A DNA stretch of 64,000 nucleotides from Blautia hansenii DSM 20583 (lineage in GTDB: Bacteria; Bacillota; Clostridia; Lachnospirales; Lachnospiraceae): assembly GCF_002222595.2 (NCBI RefSeq), contig NZ_CP022413.2, positions 2,976,001 through 3,040,000 on the forward strand. Direction: 5' to 3'. Below are positions 45,707 through 55,700 of the stretch, piece after piece. The first letter of the stretch is position 1, and each line of letters opens with the position of its first letter. The position numbers were made by a program, and so were the translations under genes. Under the pieces are notes generated by a model that saw nothing but the letters and a program-made list of their open reading frames with translations, had not been told where the DNA came from and searched no databases.

Positions 45707-46732
45707 ATGAATAAAAAAAATATAACTTTTAGCGATATTGCCGAATACACACATTTTTCAAAAACCACAATATCCCGCTATTTTAACAATCCTGATTCTT
45801 TGACATTAGAAAATCAACAGATTATTGCAGATGCTTTGGAAGCTCTTGACTATAAAGAAAATAAAGTGGCACGCATTCTCGCCAACGGAAAAACAGAATT
45901 TATAGGCATCATTATACCTAACTTATATATGCATTATTATTCTGCCATTCTTGATCAAATCCTTTCCACTTATGAAAAATATGGCTACAAATTTCTTGTA
46001 TTTACCGTAAAAGATAATGAAGAAACAGAAAGAAAATACATTCAAGAACTGCTTGCCTATAAAATTGAAGGCATGATTATCCTAAGTCACAATCTTACCT
46101 CAAAAGAACTGGCTTCCTACAACATTCCAATCGTAGCGATTGAGCGTGAAGACAAACATATTTGCAGTGTGAACACAGACAACTATATGGGAGGCGTGCA
46201 AGCAACAAGCCTTCTGGCAAAATCCGGCGCAGAGATACTAATCCATATTAATGCCGATCTTTCTCCTGAAGTTCCTTCTTATGAACGAATTCATGGATTT
46301 TTAAACACTTGTGCAGAACAAAATCTTCCCTATGAATTAATTCTTACTGATACCGGTCATAGCTATGAAGAAAGTATCGATGTTTTTTATCGTCTTCTGG
46401 ACGAAATTGATCAGAAATATAAAGACAAAGTTAAAGGACTTTTCCTTCCAAATGATACCTTTGCCAATATTATTCTAAATCGTCTCTTCCAGCGATACGG
46501 AAAATTGCCAGATGATTATAAAATCGTAGGATTTGATGATTCTCCGATTTCCAGAGAGTCTGTCATTCCTACAAGTACTGTCGGTCAACAGATTGATAAA
46601 ATCGCAGATACTGCTCTACAAATTTTATCAGAACGAATTAAAGAAAATCATAAACGTAAGCCACGTACATTTCTCGAACCTGTACATAAAGTTATCACAC
46701 CAATTCTTTTAAAACGGGAAACAACAAAATAA
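45707..46732 (+). CDS. LacI family regulator of the sucrose operon
   Basis: A 341-residue regulator divergent from the operon. The HTH is at residues 5-27 (FSDIAEYTHFSKTTISRYFN), followed by the hinge helix (NKVARILANGKTEFIGIIIPN) and the sugar-binding domain. An AAAGGAGGG site precedes the ATG. ACCGGT-type palindromes in the divergent region are the likely binding sites, and this protein is the obvious candidate to bind them. It is probably released by a sugar from the operon's substrate and may regulate itself. It ends before a bidirectional terminator. Confidence 0.93.
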   Translation: MNKKNITFSDIAEYTHFSKTTISRYFNNPDSLTLENQQIIADALEALDYKENKVARILANGKTEFIGIIIPNLYMHYYSAILDQILSTYEKYGYKFLVFTVKDNEETERKYIQELLAYKIEGMIILSHNLTSKELASYNIPIVAIEREDKHICSVNTDNYMGGVQATSLLAKSGAEILIHINADLSPEVPSYERIHGFLNTCAEQNLPYELILTDTGHSYEESIDVFYRLLDEIDQKYKDKVKGLFLPNDTFANIILNRLFQRYGKLPDDYKIVGFDDSPISRESVIPTSTVGQQIDKIADTALQILSERIKENHKRKPRTFLEPVHKVITPILLKRETTK

Positions 46733-46771
46733 CTTCTTATTTTTATTTTTTATGCTTTTTCATATAATACA

Positions 46772-46820
46772 AAAAGAGCTTATTCAAGATGTGTATTTTT
46801 TCACATCTGAATAAGCTTTT
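46772..46820. terminator. bidirectional terminator between the LacI gene and the pilus operon
   Basis: AAAAGAGCTTATTCA and GATGTG at 46772-46793 pair with CACATC and GAATAAGCTTTTT at 46802-46820. T runs are on both sides, and the hairpin ends both the plus-strand LacI gene and the minus-strand pilus operon. Confidence 0.9.
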
Positions 46821-46822
46821 TT

Positions 46823-47485
46823 TTATTTATGTTCGGAAAAATTTTTATACCTAAAACAAGATACTGAAATAACGAAAATACACACCAGTATTATCAGAAT
46901 ATACTTTTCCATCTGTAATTCATCACTCGTTTGAACCTTCCCCGGTGGTTTTTCATTAATAATCGGCAACTTTTCATTCTCAAATTTAGGGTTAATCAAC
47001 ACATGCAGATTTTTTTCGTTTCCGTCATAGGATGGAATATGCACAAGCATCGGACTGCTCCGATAGACATTCCGATCCACAACAGCGTCCTTTGACTGCC
47101 ATATTACATATAGCCCCTCTTCCAAATCTTCAAATGTTGCTATCCCTTTTGGACTTGTTACAATTTTTGTTCCTTCAATATTTTTTCTTTTTATAAATGT
47201 CTGATATGAACGAGCCAAAGTCTGAAGCTCCTGTGCATCGTTCCAGTTCGGCATAACCTGATATTCAGAATACGCTTCAAGGAAGGTTTCCACTCCTTCT
47301 GTAATCTTCGTAAGCTGATAAAGCTCAAAGGATACATCCTTAAGAAGATATTTCTCTGAATTTCCCTTCTCAATATATGCATTGAGTTGAATGCTTCCTT
47401 TCAAATTGTCAGCAGCCATTACCGGATGAATACTTAATATAATCAGCAGGAAGCTCATACATAAAATCCATATTTTATTTTTCAT
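46823..47485 (-). CDS. minor pilin-like surface protein with SpaA-type domain
   Basis: A 220-residue secreted protein. It has a signal peptide (residues 1-24), a single SpaA/Cna-B-like domain (SIQLNAYIEKG..., FATFEDLEEGLYVIW) and a C-terminal membrane helix (about 194-212) with a basic tail. The sorting motif is not LPXTG; the residues before the helix read VQTSD, which is similar to the VQTGD-type sorting motifs of other Firmicutes SpaA proteins. It is the last gene of the pilus operon. I suggest a tip or base pilin, substrate of the neighbouring sortase. The sequence at the operon's end has an 11-bp overlap with the sortase gene. Confidence 0.75.
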   Translation of the reverse strand: MKNKIWILCMSFLLIILSIHPVMAADNLKGSIQLNAYIEKGNSEKYLLKDVSFELYQLTKITEGVETFLEAYSEYQVMPNWNDAQELQTLARSYQTFIKRKNIEGTKIVTSPKGIATFEDLEEGLYVIWQSKDAVVDRNVYRSSPMLVHIPSYDGNEKNLHVLINPKFENEKLPIINEKPPGKVQTSDELQMEKYILIILVCIFVISVSCFRYKNFSEHK

Positions 47486-48317
47486 GCTTTCTCATCAACC
47501 TCCTAATGATTATTTTTAAAATCCATATAAAAAACAATACAAAAATTCCAACAATTACTGCTTTTGTATAAGTAGATAACACTACTTTATCTTGAACTCT
47601 TTCTTCCAGCTCAACTGCTTCTGAATAAGGTATTCGCTTACCTCTCACCAGCAAACGATGGGTATTCACTGCGTAGGGAGTACAGGTTACTAATGTAACA
47701 TAATCCATTCCCTCTACAATTTTTAAATCTTCTGTCTGGTGTGGTTCTACCGTCAGAATTTGGTCTACCTGATAAGCCATAACCTCATTGACGACTTTTA
47801 TATAGAAAATATTTCCAACAACCAACTTGTCCAATTCTGTAAATAATTTTGCCGATGGCAGACCACGATGTCCTGTAATAACAGCATGCGTATCAGATCC
47901 CCCTACGGGGAAGGACGTATTCGCTACATGTCCCGCCCCAACCTGAAGGACCGCTTCAGAAACACCGTGATACACCGGCATATGAACTCCTAATTTAGGG
48001 ATTTCCAAATATGCCATCATTCCATTGCCATCAAGGTTTAGGATTCGTTCATACTCTTTATTTTTCTCTTGATCCGCTTCCGAAAAAGGATCAAACACTT
48101 CTGCCGCCCCGGACATTCTTGCATTATAAGCATTTGCTTCTGCAATCAGTCGTTGTTCTTCCTCTTCTGTAATTCCCTGTACAGTCTTATCATAATTTGT
48201 AATTGCAATAGTGCTATTTCTTTGATTGACCATATCGCTGACAGCAGGATATAAAATAATCCCAAAACCAATCAAGTATCCAATAAATCGTATGGCTTTC
48301 CTGAAAATTTCTTTCAT
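47475..48317 (-). CDS. class C sortase (pilus polymerase)
   Basis: A 280-residue transpeptidase. Catalytic His150 is in VITGHRGLP, Cys212 in LVTCTPY and Arg221 in HRLLVRGKR. The lid motif DPF at residues 76-78 marks it as class C (SrtC), which polymerises pilins. An N-terminal hydrophobic segment and a C-terminal membrane helix (about 252-272) are typical. Its start codon overlaps the stop of the major pilin (TAATG). Together with the pilins this is a standard pilus gene set. Confidence 0.93.
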   Translation of the reverse strand: MKEIFRKAIRFIGYLIGFGIILYPAVSDMVNQRNSTIAITNYDKTVQGITEEEEQRLIAEANAYNARMSGAAEVFDPFSEADQEKNKEYERILNLDGNGMMAYLEIPKLGVHMPVYHGVSEAVLQVGAGHVANTSFPVGGSDTHAVITGHRGLPSAKLFTELDKLVVGNIFYIKVVNEVMAYQVDQILTVEPHQTEDLKIVEGMDYVTLVTCTPYAVNTHRLLVRGKRIPYSEAVELEERVQDKVVLSTYTKAVIVGIFVLFFIWILKIIIRRLMRKHEK

Positions 48318-49762
48318 TATTTTGTTCTTTTAGTTTTTCTAGATGTAAGGATTAAAAATCCTACAACACATACACCGGCAGCTACGAAAATAATTGTACC
48401 CATACCACCTGTTGATGGAAGCTGAATACCGGAGTTGTTTTCAACTGTTACCTCATTACCTTTCACAGTAATAGTTTCGCCTTCGTTATTACTCTCTGCT
48501 TTGATTGTAATTGTAGTATCTCCCCCTTTATTGTAACCGTCTGGGGCTTTTGTCTCTTTTAATGTATACTTGCCGTCTTTTAAACCTTTGATAACAATTT
48601 TACCATTTTCAGGTGATACTACTTTTGTTATTGTATTCTGATCAGTTGTATCTGCAACGCGATATACATTATTTCCATCAACAGCATTTTCTTGCACTAA
48701 TTTAATTGCACTTCCCTGAGCAGGTGAGCCTTCATAAAGTTCAAATTCTGCACCGGCAAGAGAAGTCTGATTATCTTTTCCATCAACCTTTGTGATTGTT
48801 AATGTATGAGTGTATACTTTTACTTTATCTGGTTGTGATGAACCCATTTGATTAGGATCATTACCATATTCTACATGAGCTTCATTTGTTGCATTTTTCA
48901 CTGTCACAGCATCTTTATTTACTTCTGCCTGATATTCAAATACAATATTGGAACCAGCTTGTCCATTATATTTCTCGAAACCATTAATTTCAACTACTAA
49001 ATCAGTTGTTTCTGCTTTAGTACCTGGTTCGACTTTAACTGTATAGTCGCTATCTTTCGTTAAAGCTGCCTCACCAATTTTCACACTTTTAAAGTCATTG
49101 ACATTCATTGTCAATCCTTTAGATAATGTATCCTTTAATCTAAATACGTAGTTTTTCTTACCTGTCATATCGGGAACCTGTGAAGTAACCTTAAATGTTA
49201 CTTTCGTTCCAACCTGAGCAGATGCCCAATCCTTATCTTCTACTTTTTTCTCTGTAGTCGGGTCTTTTCCTTTTAAATTAACCGTTTTTTCTTCTCCTCC
49301 GCTTACAGTTACAAGGTTTGGAGAAAAAGCAGTTCCACTTGGAACAATGATATAATATCCATCTTCTAAGTTAGAAAATGTAGCCTTTCCGGATGTTATT
49401 GCAGCGGTATAATCTTCCGGTGTACTATTAGTAGCTATGTAATTTTTTAATTCCTCTGTAATTGTTGCCTGACTAGCCTTTACATACTCATATGCAGCAT
49501 CATCAGTTGTATAACCTTTGCCATTAAAGAATTCTTTAAAGTTAGTCGTCATTGTATAACCATATTTTTCTCCACTTTTTGTTACATCAAATACTCTATA
49601 TGCCTCGAATGTAACGCCGCTCACATCATAAGCACCTGTGTTTACATGAACGGTATTGGTTCCCTGCGCTGCAAATGCTACGGTATTCAACCCTAAAATC
49701 ATAGCGAACATCATAAACATTGCAATCATTTTCTTCATTTTGTTTTTCATTTTGTTCTTCAT
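48317..49762 (-). CDS. major pilin, SpaA/fimbrial isopeptide domains, LPXTG anchor
   Basis: A 481-residue pilus backbone protein with a basic N-terminus (MKNKMKNKMKK), signal peptide, then N-terminal pilin domain, a fimbrial isopeptide-formation (D2) domain around residues 170-310, a SpaA-like domain (SLAGAEFELYEG) and an E-box-like ETKAPDGY. The sorting signal is LPSTG at 448-452, followed by a membrane helix and a basic tail. Isopeptide domains self-crosslink through Lys-Asn bonds and the sortase polymerises the pilin through its LPXTG. It directly follows the giant wall protein. Confidence 0.92.
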   Translation of the reverse strand: MKNKMKNKMKKMIAMFMMFAMILGLNTVAFAAQGTNTVHVNTGAYDVSGVTFEAYRVFDVTKSGEKYGYTMTTNFKEFFNGKGYTTDDAAYEYVKASQATITEELKNYIATNSTPEDYTAAITSGKATFSNLEDGYYIIVPSGTAFSPNLVTVSGGEEKTVNLKGKDPTTEKKVEDKDWASAQVGTKVTFKVTSQVPDMTGKKNYVFRLKDTLSKGLTMNVNDFKSVKIGEAALTKDSDYTVKVEPGTKAETTDLVVEINGFEKYNGQAGSNIVFEYQAEVNKDAVTVKNATNEAHVEYGNDPNQMGSSQPDKVKVYTHTLTITKVDGKDNQTSLAGAEFELYEGSPAQGSAIKLVQENAVDGNNVYRVADTTDQNTITKVVSPENGKIVIKGLKDGKYTLKETKAPDGYNKGGDTTITIKAESNNEGETITVKGNEVTVENNSGIQLPSTGGMGTIIFVAAGVCVVGFLILTSRKTKRTK

Positions 49763-49791
49763 TTTTTCTCTCTCCTTTGTTTATTTTGTGA

Positions 49792-52700
49792 TTACTGACT
49801 TTTTACTTTCCCATTTTTCCGTTTTGTCAAGTACAAGAATAAGAAAAGAAGACATCCGCATGCCAGAAAAATGCCTACTCCCATTCCTCCCGTATCCGGC
49901 AAAATTGAAAAATGTGAATTTGTAATAGTAAATGTATAATTATCGCCTGAAGCAGTAATCTTTGTAGTGTATTCTGGAATTTCCGTTTCTGTCACATAAT
50001 ATGTATAATAACAGATTGTACCCTTGTCATTCATTTTATACGCAGGCAGATTTGGTATCTTTTTCTGCCAGGTATCATCTGTAAGTGAACCTGTAATAGG
50101 AAAACTAGCATACCCAGGTACTATTTCACTGTACTCTTGTCCATTCTCCATCCACTTTCTATGTAATGTTACCGTAATTTGCTCTGGTCGAAGCTTATCC
50201 TGATCATTTGAATCTGCCCATACCTTATTAATAACAATCTGTACCATTTCGTTACAAGGATCTTGTGTATCCGAAGGTTCCGGTGTCATAGACGAGCCTG
50301 TATTTTCCGTTGTGTCTACATCTTCCATAAGAACAGCTTTGGCAGGTGAGATATATGCATTCAACTCAACTTGTTGTGTACCACCAGTCATATCTGCATC
50401 TTGTAATGTTCCTAATTTTTCCACTGTCATAATATGTTCCATGGTATATGTGTTCCATAGATTATCACTTGTAAACCCAATATTCAATTTTTTATTTCCA
50501 GATGTAATTTCTGTTAATGATATATTTGGGTCACGATAAATTCGGAATAAATTCTTATTTCCTTCTACACTTTGTATTGTATTAAAGTCATATTGAGAAT
50601 CTAACTTGCTCTCTCCGGTAAACGGACCAACTTTTCCTCCAGTTCCTCGAACAACGTCACAATAATAGGTATTATTGTCTAATAAAAGCCCTTCTATATT
50701 ACGGCCGATAAAGCCTCCGCTGTATCCATCTTCACTTGTTCCGTCTGTGTCATTTCCAGCATGACCACCATAAACATCATACCCCTGTTCCACACCGGAA
50801 ACAGAACTGTCTTGGATTTTCGTACGGTTTGCTTTAATTAAGGTAAGTCGAATATTCTGTTCATTCTTTTCGCCCTTTATAATTCCCTCTTCATTACAAG
50901 GTAATTTCACAGTAGAGTCCCCAATGGTTATAATGGCAACATCTGTTTCTTGCTGATTTTCTGATGACTTTTTAGAAAGCTCTACGGAAATTTTAAGTCC
51001 TAACAAGTTTACGTGTGCCACTTTTCCATCACATAACGCTTGCACTTTTATAATACCAAGATTGATATTCAATAAACCAGAAGATGGTAAGTTCTCCGGT
51101 GCTAAGTACAATGCTTTTACCAGTGGATTAAGTACAAGTGTTAAAATTTCATTTAAAAGTGTAGACTCCAGTTGAATATCTCCTAAGTACGCAAAGTTTG
51201 TTTTTCCTGCAAAACCTCCGGCAATTCCATTGCTTTTTACCAACTTCAGTCTTTTATACTGTTCTTGTGCATTTCCTGCATGACAATCTACAATCCTTGC
51301 AAGGTCGCCATATCCTACAAAGCCTCCGGCAATTTCATCTTTTCCGCCACTTGTAGCAACTGTAAATCCCTGATTAAATCCATTTACGCTGCATCGGTGA
51401 ATATTCGAACCAAACACATTTAGTACTCCAAGAGAACCTCCCAGCAGCTGGGAGAAGGCATTTCCTAACGCATCTACTTTTTCAATAGAGAGCACGCCAC
51501 TCTTTCCCGAATACCCGATAAAACCTCCGGCATGGTTAATTGCATTTACATTGGAAAGGTTTGTAACATGACTATCTTTTACAGAGCCATCTAGCAATGC
51601 TCCGCCAAAGCCTCCAGCATTACCACTATACGTTAAGGTAACACCTTGTCCTGTTTCCACTTCTGTATGTGCGGCAACACTTAACCCTGCATCTGTACTC
51701 CCCTCTACTTTACTATCATAAACATAAGTACGGAAGGAGTCCAAAACATCGATTTTTCCTAAATTAATCAGGTTTAAAATGGTGTTTGTCGGTCCGTTTC
51801 CAGATACTTCTGCAACTGCCGCTACATCAGCAAGACCAAAGAATCCACCGGCATATTCTCCTCCGATTACAGAGCGAATTCCATTTGCTTTTGCACCTGC
51901 TGAGGACACATCTTTTTTACCGATTACAGCTCCCGATAAGCTTCCGGCAAATCCTCCTACTGCTTTTGCATAGGACGTATTTACAGCTTTTTGTGAATTC
52001 TGATGTGCGCCATTTACAATAACTCCCCATGGATCCCATGCTGTTACCTCTGCACATTGAATTGTCGATACCGTTGCATTCAAAATCTTTGCAAGGTCGG
52101 CTGGCGCTTCTAACAACTTTCCTAAAATTTGATTTAGAAGCCCTTGATTTGTAGCGGTATCAATGGTTGTAAGACTTCCCGGGTCTACCTTTCCGGCATA
52201 TCCTCCGACATAAGATGTTCCATCTACCCGTCGGAGTTTTGTAATGCTACATTTTTCAGTATCACTTCCCCAAATCTGTCCTCCGACCATTTTTCCCACA
52301 TATCCTCCGGCAATACCCACCGGATTTTTTTCATCTACGCCATCTGCTTTAATTCTGGCTCCGGATTGATATCCCTCTGTATGTGAATTTTTAATCACAG
52401 GAACAAATGTCTGCAATATCGGAATGCTTCCGGCTACATCAAATTTTCCTAGTGTAATATTTCCTGTACTTGCCACAGTTCCTGTAAGCATTTCTCCTAC
52501 AAAGCCACCTGCACTGCGAAAGGCATCTGCTTCTTTTAAATCCATGGCAAAGGCATCGGTAATTGTACCGCCTTCCATTCTGCCCACATATCCTCCGGCA
52601 GAACTTCCTTGGATCATTTTTTCTGCGATTGTGTTTCTACCTGCACACACATCATATCCATAGGCATATTGTTGAATATACTGATCTAAGGTCACTTGAT

Positions 52701-55700
52701 CGGTAACAGGTCCCAAACTTTGAAGCTTATCTCCGTAAGCTCCATATTTACCTACAAATTCAACCCACTTATTCCATGTATCTGTATCCAGATTACGCAA
52801 TGGACCATATACGGCTGTTTTTTCTTCCGTTGGATAAACAGCCTGTACTGCTGCAAGTGGATTGTCCAGTTTTATAATCCCCATTAATAAGTGTAAACTT
52901 CCTGTATCTGCAACATTTGCACATTGCATCAGACCTGTATAACCACCGGCATACTCTACGCCATACACAGAACGTAATCGGTGGACTGCACATCGTCTTG
53001 TCTCTCCGGTATAATCTTTCCCTTTCCACTTATCAGTATTTTCTCCCCAGATTTGTCCGCCATAATTATGACCAATGTAACCACCGGCTAATCCTCTGAT
53101 AATACCATCCTTACTCTTTGAATCTGCTCGAACAGCTCCGCCACAAGGCACACAGGTTGTTTCACTGTTTTTAATGGATGGTACAAAGGTACGCAGCGCT
53201 CCCAATAAATTCTCTACACGAATTAAACCATTGAGAATTTCTGCCTTATCCAGAACATTTGCCACACTTCCTGGCTGAATTGTTCCGGCATATCCACCGG
53301 CGCTTTCTCTTCCAACTACATAAGCGAATAAATTGGCATTGCTTTCCTGTATATGCCCGCCGGATATTTCACCGGCAAAGCCTCCGGCTTTGCCCACAAG
53401 CCTTGTATCATCTGTGGCTAATACACTAAATCCTCCGGGACTGCCATTTACATCTGAATGTTCAATAGTAGATACAACAACAGATAGCACATCTAAAACG
53501 TTTGCAAGGGAGATTTGACTGCCAAGGATTTTCAATCCGCTTCCTACAGAAGCAGCGTTTCCAATATCCATTTTCCCAATATATCCACCTGCATATCTTG
53601 GAGCTGTTACAGCATAAGTACTTTTTTTCTCATCCCAATACGTTGGTGCATTCTCTGCTTCAAGATTTTCCGGTGCTTCTACTTGAGTATATTTCAAATA
53701 AGAAACATCGCTTGTACTAATCTGTGCTCCACTTCCATATCCGATAAAGCCACCGGCACTACCGGAATTCATATCAACATCTTTTATTTTTGTAGCTTCC
53801 ACTACAAATCCTTCTTCTGATTTTACACCTGCATAGGAGACATAAGGTACATACCCTTGTACTAAATCAAGAAGATCCTTCACACTGATACTTACACTTG
53901 TCAACCCTCCGAGAATGGATAGACCTCCTTCTGAACCAGCTAGCGCGCCTGAAGTGACAATACCTCCGAAACCCCCGGCATAGCGCCCTCCCTTTACATA
54001 GTCCAGATTATAAACTGCATAATAGTTTCCTTCTCCCCGCTCTTGATTATCCACTGTACCGCTTTGCATATCAGCTACAAAACCACCAGCCACATCTGCT
54101 TCAACACCTGACAGATCTGCTCCGCCCATATATTGAACAGTACAATTTTTATAAGATGGAATTAAATATCCCACCGCAGTAAGAAGTTGTCCTGCCTCTA
54201 TAAGTTCTAATACATTTGTGTCATCTGATACCTCTGCAAGACCTCCTGTACGAGATGTACCGATAAATCCTCCGGCATAGCCATCCTCTGCATTTGCTTT
54301 CACCAGTTTTAAATTTATTGTATGACTATTCTTAATTTTCGTACTATTACTTTTCCCAATAAATCCACCGGCAATAAATTCTTTCACTTGACCCGGGGCA
54401 TTCTTACCTGTTGCTTCTACTATAAGACCGGTTTGTGTTCCATTCACATTTACATTTACATCGTTAATTTGTACTTCCACACCCTGTCCTAAAGAAAGAA
54501 GACCTTTAAGTTCTAACACTTTTATACCCAGCAGCTTCAATTCTAAGCCGCCTGTTCCTGCCAAATCTCCGGGACCTGCACAGCCCACAAAACCGCCCGC
54601 ACGATTTTCTGCTGTTACAGATGCCACGTTGTTTATTCTACTGTTTTGAACAAGTCCTCCTACCGCTTCTCCAATACCGCCACCGGCATAGTTTCCACCT
54701 GCTGAAACGGTAAATCCTGATGCTATACCTGTCACATCTATTCCATCTATCGTAAATCCCAGATAACCTCCAAGTCCAACCGCCGCATTTAAAAGACCAC
54801 CTACACTGGCAGTTCCTAAAAATCCAGCCATTCCACCTGAAAAATTCTTACCTGCCGAAACACTTTTAAGTCCTGTGATAACTCCCCTCTGCTCTGTTGG
54901 ATATTGAGGATTCTCACTATGCTTCCAAAAAGCAAGCTTATTTAGATATTCCGGACTTGATTTTCCAAGATAAACACCATCTCCATTTCCAATCATTCCT
55001 CCGGCATAGTTTTCACCTGCTGAAACAGCTAATTCCGTCGCTTGAATTTGACATCCAAGTATGGCAGATGGATGAATACCAACAAGAGATAATAACATAC
55101 TGGCTTTTTCAGGATCACTAGATAACAAGCCTACCAAAAGCTTATTCACAACTTCCAGCAAACCATTAGCTTTATCTCCTGTTCCCAGTTCCGATGTCCA
55201 GCCTACCGTTGCTCTTCCGGTAAATCCACCGGCATTACTCTTTGTTGCAGTAACTGTAATTGGATTATTTGAAGCAATGGTGTCATTAATTGCATAGCTA
55301 TTTGCCTGTGCTCCTATAAATCCACCGACATAATCCTCTCCATTAACATCGTAATCACAATTTTTAATATGAGAGTTAATAATAAGCGATTGTGGCTGTA
55401 ATACTCGGATTAATTCTATACCAATGGTAGACAATGTTCCTTTGATTTCTGCATCTCTGGAAAGTCCTGCAAATCCACCCCCATAGCTTTTTGCTAAAAT
55501 CTGATAGCTGCTATCCTCTACATCGGAGTCCAGAATTCTGGTACCTACCTGACTTCCAATAAATCCTCCATGGAAATCCGTTGTTCCGCTTCCAACATTC
55601 CCTGTCAAGCCATGAACTGTACAGGAAGAGATAACAGGATTATAATATCCGGTAGGAATTAAACTTCCCACAGCTAATCCATTTTCTAAGAGGATTGTAA

